This document shows, piece after piece, positions 61,938 through 64,000 of a stretch of DNA of 64,000 bases (within the stretch, counting starts at the first letter, position 1; each line of letters starts with the position of its first letter). The DNA lies in NCBI GenBank assembly GCA_001600175.1, contig BCJC01000007.1:830115-894114 (forward strand), written 5' to 3'. The DNA is from Erythrobasidium yunnanense (Eukaryota > Basidiomycota > Cystobasidiomycetes > Erythrobasidiales > Erythrobasidiaceae). The notes beneath the pieces were generated by a model that made no database searches, was not told the DNA's origin, and saw only the letters and a program-made list of their open reading frames with translations. The translations under genes and the position numbers were made by a program.

Positions 61938-64000
61938 TTATCTATCGTCGTTATCGACTTTAAGGCCGCCTGATAATAGCCTGTCCAGCATCTTCTCTAT
62001 CTTGTCCAGCTTCTGCTCCATTCTTGCATACCGATCATCTGCTACCTTCTGTGGAGTATTTGTCTTCTGAGTATCACCATTCGATGGTCTGAACAGCTGA
62101 GCCAGCAGCGATGCAGCTTGATTGCCTCCTGAAGTGTCTGAAGACGATGTTGACAGTCCGAGAGCACGCTGTCCACCAGATCCTCTGATAGCTACTGGAG
62201 ATGTAGGAGGTTCACTAGGCTGATCGTCTAGGCCGCGTACTGTCCTGCCGGCTAGCGAGACTTTCCGCTCGAATAGTCGATCCTCTACGGACCGCCCAAA
62301 TCCTCGAGGTAACGTACCCCACAAATCGCCTGTACTTCTCGTATCGTTAAGCTTCAAGTTCTGACGAGACGTACGCCTGCTCAAGCGATAGAATGCCCAG
62401 ATGATCGCTAGGATGGGGAAGTTGGCCAAACGGATCAAGAAGACATTGACTGTATGGAAGCGGCGCTATACCTGTCATCAGCACTAGTCTCAAGAGTGGT
62501 ACGTGTTCATACTCACTGCATCCAGGAGGAGTTTTGCCGGAATCAGAAGAGGCAGCGCTATAAGATTGGTCGGCGCCATGAATTCGAAAAGGGCATCGCC
62601 TTTGACCATATCCAGAGTTGTCACTGCATTCTGGTACAGAGACTCTTCCACCAAATTATACTGGATGACACTGAATGTGTTCGTCAAGATCGATATGAGG
62701 ATAGTAAGAAGGAGTGTGTTGGAGAAGACAGCAAAGACCAGCATCAGGGCTGGACCTAGGTGTTCTCCGAAGAGGTTCGCCAGATCGAAGCCGACTGAAC
62801 GCGAAGAGTTAGCTAACGATGGATACAGTGGACGCTGCTTAGCCAACCGTAGCTGTTTCCGAGAAAGACTTTGACCATGACCCAGGCTATCTGACCAACA
62901 GAAAGCTGCCCTTCCGCGAGTACCCAGAATGCGACAAGGAATCCCGCTGACGCTAGCACAGCGAGGAACATGAACGCAACGTAGTCAATAAGCATGGCCC
63001 GCAGCCCGAGCAGGACCACCGAGTCCCGCAATAGCATGCCACAGAGTCGTGGAAAGAGGACTGGAGCGCCGAGCTGTGTAGTAGAATCTCAGCTACTATC
63101 TATCGAGTATTAGATCCTCATGCTGGCGTACCGCGAGAACGTCGAAAGCCTGACTTGAAAGTCCGTCATTGTGCCTACGCAAGCCAATGCTGCGCATTAT
63201 CACGTAAGTGAAGAAGATTGCTTGATGGCTGCAGTTAGCCAGCTGCATCCGAATCAGGTAGTAACGGAACACACCGAGAAAAGTGAAGTCGAATATATTC
63301 CAGATGTGAACAAAGTATGTTTGCCAGCCGCGTTCACGTAGACCCGCGAACTCTTCTAAGGCGAATCCAGTTGTGAAGAGAATGAAGAGTACTTCTGCTA
63401 GCTCCATCCGGCGAATGTCTCGGACTTGCTGTACAGTGAAGAAGAGAAAGACCAGCGCAAGCAATTCTGCAAGCTCGATGATGCGCCGTATCCGAGGCAC
63501 ACGCAGGACGTTGTGGTCCAGCAGCGGACGAGACGACAGCTGAAAGAACTCGACTGTGTCCGCTTTGTAGCTGTCTTTCATGATGGAATGCTGACTGGAG
63601 GGACGGTAGAGAAGCTCGCCTGTCCATATGCTCGTTACGAATTGCTGAATAGCCGGTGAGCGAATGAACCGCTTGGCTCCACTTTCGATGGCAATTTCGA
63701 GTGCAGATGACATATCTTCTTCTCCTTCTTGCAGCATTTCCTGTATCTCACTCTCCAGTGGCTCATGGCCAGCATCGAACGATTGCCTCTTAACGCCAGC
63801 AAAGGCATTGAAGCGCGTCGTGAGAATGACAGGTAGCTCAGAGCGAGTTTCGAATAGCGAGACGAGCTTTGTCGCTAGCAATTCACACAGCTGGGCTCGC
63901 GAGTTGTTGACAGCCTGGAAAGCCAGATCATCCTCCGCCCGGTCTTGGAAGTGAGTTCGCACGAGTAGAAGAGAATAGAGGAGAGCAGGATGTCTAGTGC
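61938..64000 (-). CDS. Yvc1-like vacuolar TRP cation channel, 5' end outside the window
   Basis: Visible exons, reading leftward: from the window edge to 63132, 63073-62848, 62794-62518 and 62466-61938. Features: N-terminal cytosolic AFQAVNNSRAQLCELLATKLV, a helix series starting IIELAELLALVFLFFTV, the pore-proximal stretch LSVGQIAWVMVKVFLGNSYVGFD and the last helix LTILISILTNTFSVIQYN. The C-terminus has a coiled coil (RMEQKLDKIEKMLDRLL). Yvc1 releases Ca2+ from the vacuole on osmotic shock. The first exons are missing past 64000. Confidence 0.85.

Overview
This window reads as nuclear DNA of an intron-dense fungus, most probably a basidiomycete. Twenty-seven host protein genes could be read. 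Nearly all are cut by short GT-AG introns (mostly 45-75 nt) with CTAAC or CTGAC branch motifs about 10-40 nt before the 3' splice site. Proteins such as Gwt1, Neo1, arabinono-lactone oxidase, Ecl1-like, Mso1-like, Mug135-like and a Zn2Cys6 activator are fungal in character. Exon chains were assembled by eye. For 25 of the 27 genes the summed exon lengths form an open frame divisible by three; the ABCC transporter and the edge-truncated channel were not fully chained.

The most unusual content is at the left end. Two tRNA-Leu genes are broken by insertions that look like spliceosomal introns. At 1860-2111 a tRNA-Leu(UAA) has three GT...AG insertions (55, 55 and 60 nt). At 5250-5467 a tRNA-Leu(CAA) has two (53 and 55 nt) plus an ordinary 29-nt anticodon-loop intron. 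Removing them leaves 82-nt and 81-nt type II cloverleaves with D, T and acceptor stems paired. Two insertion positions (after base 23 and after base 53) are the same in both genes. An L1/Tx1-like LINE ends just beside the first tRNA. Between the tRNAs lies an NRAMP metal transporter flanked by three copies of an 85-nt repeat. Right after the second tRNA is USB1, the enzyme that trims U6 snRNA.

7.8-23.2 kb: an Ecl1-like zinc protein, a TLC-domain membrane protein, an F-box/LRR protein, TAF7, a SCAMP, ceramide glucosyltransferase, Gwt1 (GPI anchor acylation), an ABM-like dimeric barrel protein and an Mso1-like secretion factor. 23.8-37.7 kb: arabinono-lactone oxidase, a two-RRM protein with a Q/P-rich tail, Rab5, a Mug135-like protein followed by a broken copy of the last Rab5 exon, a secreted cysteine-rich protein, an SGNH-type membrane protein, Tim13 and a Tra2-like SR protein. 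37.8-64 kb: a poorly understood stretch with a coding relic and one unassigned ORF, the Neo1 flippase, a small mitochondrial protein built from micro-exons, a Tgl2-like lipase, a Zn2Cys6 regulator, a full ABCC transporter, a GH36 raffinose-synthase-like enzyme, a short-chain dehydrogenase and the 3' part of a Yvc1-like TRP channel.

Membrane lipids and trafficking recur (UGCG, Neo1, Gwt1, SCAMP, Rab5, Mso1-like, lipase), but there is no sign of a co-regulated cluster: neighbours are mixed in strand and function. All product names come from motif recognition; no database search was possible.
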